Shown here: in pieces, positions 60,910-64,000 of the stretch
Position numbering within the stretch: the stretch's first letter is position 1
Layout: each line of letters starts with the position of its first letter
Assembly (NCBI GenBank): GCA_963681505.1
Contig: OY811989.1
Span: forward strand, 5,349,335 to 5,413,334
Source: Eunapius fragilis
Taxonomy: Eukaryota > Porifera > Demospongiae > Spongillida > Spongillidae
DNA: 64,000 nt
Direction: 5' to 3'
Program-made: the position numbers and the translations under genes
The notes under the pieces: generated by a model
The model's database searches: none
Told to the model about the DNA's origin: nothing
The model's input: only the letters and a program-made list of their open reading frames with translations

Positions 60910-63439
60910 GTACTATGTATGCCAATTAGGCCAATTGGTTCCACGGGCCCAATTGGTGCGATATGTCCCAATGAATTAATGCCAATTGGGCCAATTGGGT
61001 CCACGGGCCCAATTGGTGCGATATGTTCCAATGAAATAATGCCAATTGGGCCAATTGGTTCCACGGGCCCAATTGGTGCGATTTGTCCCAATGAATTGAT
61101 GCCAATTGGGCTAATTGGTACCATCGGCCCAATTGGCACGATATGTACTATTTATACCAATTGGGCCAATTGGTTCCACGGGCCCAATTGGTGTGATTTG
61201 TCCCATTGAATTGATGCCAATTGGGCCAATTGGTTCCATTGGCCCAATTGGCGCGATATGTACTATTCAAGCCAATTGGGCCAATTGGTTCCACGGGCCC
61301 AATTGGTGCGATATGTCCCAATGAATTGATGCCAATTGTGCCAATTGGTTCCATCGGCCCAATTGGCGCGAAATGTCCTATTGATGCCAATTGGGCCAAT
61401 TGATTCCACGGGCCCAATTGGTGCGATATGTCCCAATTAATTAATGCCAATTGGGCCAATTGGTTCCATCGGCCCAATTGGTGCCAGATGTACTATTAAT
61501 GCCAATTGGGCCAATTGGTTCCATCGGCCCAATTGGCGCGATATGTAATATTCAAGCCAATTGGGCCAATTGGTTCCACGGTCCCAATTGGTGCGAAAGG
61601 TCCCGATGAATTGGTGTCAATTGGGCCAATTGGTTCCATCGGCCGAATTGGCGTGATATGTCCTATTTATGCCAATTGGGCCAATTGGTTCCACGGGACC
61701 AATTGGTGCGATATGTCCCAATGAATTGATGCCAATTGAGCCGATTGGTTCCATCGGCCCATTTGGCGCGATATGTACTATTGAAGCCAATTGGCCCAAT
61801 TGGTTCCTCGGGCCCAATTGGTGCGAAAAGTCACGATGAATTGGTGCCAATTGGGCCAATTGGTTTCATCGGCCCAATTGGTGCGATATGTCCCAATGAA
61901 TTTATGCCAATTGGGCCAATTGGTTCCATCGGCCCAATTGGTGCCAGATTTACTATTAATGCCAATTGGGCCAATTGGTTCCACGGGCCCAATTGGTGCG
62001 AAAGGTCCCGATGAATTAGTACCAAATGGGCCTATTGGTTCCATCGGCCCAATTGGCGCGATGTGTCCTATTCATGCCAATTGGGCCAATTGGTTCCACG
62101 GGCCCAATTGTGGCGATATGTACTACTTATGCCAATCGGGCCAATTGGTTCCACGGGCCCAATTGGCGCGAGATGTACTATGTATGCCAATTAGGCCAAT
62201 TGGTTCCACGGGCCCAATTGGTGCGATATGTCCCAATGAATTAATGCCAATTGGGCCAATTGGGTCCACGGGCCCAATTGGTGCGATATGTTCCAATGAA
62301 ATAATGCCAATTGGGCCAATTGGTTCCACGGGCCCAATTGGTGCGATTTGTCCCAATGAATTGATGCCAATTGGGCTAATTGGTACCATCGGCCCAATTG
62401 GCACGATATGTACTATTTATACCAATTGGGCCAATTGGTTCCACGGGCCCAATTGGTGTGATTTGTCCCATTGAATTGATGCCAATTGGGCCAATTGGTT
62501 CCATTGGCCCAATTGGCGCGATATGTACTATTCAAGCCAATTGGGCCAATTGGTTCCACGGGCCCAATTGGTGCGATATGTCCCAATGAATTGATGCCAA
62601 TTGTGCCAATTGGTTCCATCGGCCCAATTGGCGCGAAATGTCCTATTGATGCCAATTGGGCCAATTGATTCCACGGGCCCAATTGGTGCGATATGTCCCA
62701 ATTAATTAATGCCAATTGGGCCAATTGGTTCCATCGGCCCAATTGGTGCCAGATGTACTATTAATGCCAATTGGGCCAATTGGTTCCATCGGCCCAATTG
62801 GCGCGATATGTAATATTCAAGCCAATTGGGCCAATTGGTTCCACGGTCCCAATTGGTGCGAAAGGTCCCGATGAATTGGTGTCAATTGGGCCAATTGGTT
62901 CCATCGGCCGAATTGGCGCGATATGTCCTATTTATGCCAATTGGGCCAATTGGTTCCACGGGACCAATTGGTGCGATATGTCCCAATGAATTGATGCCAA
63001 TTGAGCCGATTGGTTCCATCGGCCCATTTGGCGCGATATGTACTATTGAAGCCAATTGGCCCAATTGGTTCCTCGGGCCCAATTGGTGCGAAAAGTCACG
63101 ATGAATTGGTGCCAATTGGGCCAATTGGTTTCATCGGCCCAATTGGTGCGATATGTCCCAATGAATTTATGCCAATTGGGCCAATTGGTTCCATCGGCCC
63201 AATTGGTGCCAGATTTACTATTAATGCCAATTGGGCCAATTGGTTCCACGGGCCCAATTGGTGCGAAAGGTCCCGATGAATTAGTACCAAATGGGCCTAT
63301 TGGTTCCATCGGCCCAATTGGCGCGATGTGTCCTATTCATGCCAATTGGGCCAATTGGTTCCACGGGCCCAATTGTGGCGATATGTACTACTTATGCCAA
63401 TCGGGCCAATTGGTTCCACGGGCCCAATTGGCGCGAGAT
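60910..63439 (+). repeat. 1265-bp tandem duplication in array 4
   Basis: 60910-62174 and 62175-63439 match at an offset of 1265 bp (11 x 115). Shared variants include GTTCCAATGAAATAATG, GGTACCATCGGCCC, TCCCAATTAATTAATG, GTAATATTCAAG and CCCAATTGTGGCG. Two single-base differences were noticed, GGCGTGATATG (about 61651) versus GGCGCGATATG (about 62916), and TGTATGCC versus TATATGCC at the right end. Confidence 0.8.
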
Positions 63440-64000
63440 GTACTATATATGCCAATTGGGCCAATTGGTTCCACGGGCCCAATTGGTGCGATATGTCCCA
63501 ATGAATTGATGCCAATTGGGCCAATTGGTTCCATCGGCCCAATTGGCGCAATATGTCCAATTGATGCCAATTGGGCCAATTGGTTCCACGGGCCCAATTG
63601 GCACGATATGTACTATGTATGCCAATTGGGCTAATTGGTTCCACGGGCCCAATTGGTGCGATATGTTCCAATGAATTAATGCCAATTGGGCCAATTGTTT
63701 CCATCGGCCGAATTGGCGCGATAGGTACTATATATGCCAATTAGGCCAATTGGTTCCACGGGCCCAATTGGTGCGATATGTCCCAATGAATTGATGCCAA
63801 ATGGGCCAATTGGTTCCGTCGGCCCAATTGGGGCGATATATACTATTTATGCCAATTGGGCCAATTGGTTCCACGGGCCCAATTAGTGCGATATGTCCCA
63901 ATGAATTGATGCCAATTGGGCCAATTGGTTCCATCGGCCCAATTGGCGCGATATGTACTATTCAAGCCAATTGGGCCAATTGGTTCCACGGGCCCAATTG

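Larger units (their letters stand above)
48764..64000 (+). repeat. 115-bp dimeric satellite (array 4)
   Basis: Tandem dimers of a 55-bp A unit (CCATCGGCCCAATTGGCGCG then TACTATTCAAG or variants) and a 60-bp B unit (CCACGGGCCCAATTGGTGCG then TCCCAATGAATTGATG). Both begin CCAATTGGGCCAATTGGTTCC. The 115-bp period shows as regularly spaced copies, for example near 56870, 56985 and 57100. Variants such as GGTCCCGATGAATT and GCCAGATTTACTATTAATG mark longer blocks. The array runs off the right edge. Frames of 60-230 codons in all six phases come from the stop-poor unit and are not annotated as genes. No gene is seen in this stretch. Confidence 0.95.

Noticed and set aside
48764-64000. Repeated frames of 60-230 codons with PIGPIGSTGPIGA-like repeats
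   Set aside because: Collagen-like or mucin-like appearance is produced by the 115-bp unit in shifted phases on both strands.
1-64000. CRISPR array
   Set aside because: The tandem units are contiguous with no unique spacers, no cas genes are present, and the transposons are eukaryotic.

Overview
The window looks like heterochromatic DNA from an animal, most likely a deuterostome. About 57 of the 64 kb is four unrelated tandem-repeat families. The only real coding sequence belongs to transposable elements. The deuterostome guess rests on a Gmr1-like Ty3/gypsy element (a group known mainly from deuterostomes) and on a piggyBac transposase copy with a very short GT-AG intron. No host gene, rRNA, tRNA or CRISPR array is visible. 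The species cannot be named from the sequence alone.

Layout: (1) 1-4600, a 52-bp satellite built around a perfect palindrome. (2) 4601-44893, a satellite with two monomer lengths, 185 and 208 bp. The long form differs by an internal 24-bp duplication. The monomers are organised into several different higher-order repeats (periods of 2150, 1757 and 1940 bp, and a 3167-bp offset). (3) 28858-33684, a complete LTR retrotransposon on the minus strand inside array 2, with 227-bp LTRs, a 5-bp target duplication CAGTG, a tRNA-Leu primer site, a polypurine tract and one uninterrupted 1435-codon Gag-Pol frame. Its order is capsid (SCAN-like), zinc knuckles, protease, integrase, reverse transcriptase, RNase H; integrase precedes RT, as in Ty1/copia, although the proteins are of Ty3/gypsy type. 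(4) 44894-46562, a decayed piggyBac transposase on the minus strand with an in-frame stop, a frameshift, a 57-bp intron and an inverted C-terminal fragment. (5) 46785-48763, a nearly cytosine-free hexamer array of GGTAGT and GGGATT. (6) 48764-64000 and beyond, a dimeric 115-bp satellite (55 + 60 bp) with recent tandem duplications of 740, 1032 and 1265 bp.

The long open frames throughout the satellites come from repeat units that lack stop codons, and they are not annotated as genes. The retrotransposon is the only potentially functional gene set: its two LTRs differ at one position and its frame is open from ATG to stop, so it is a young insertion. The arrays and their higher-order repeats show repeated local amplification, and the near-identical blocks could also reflect assembly error.
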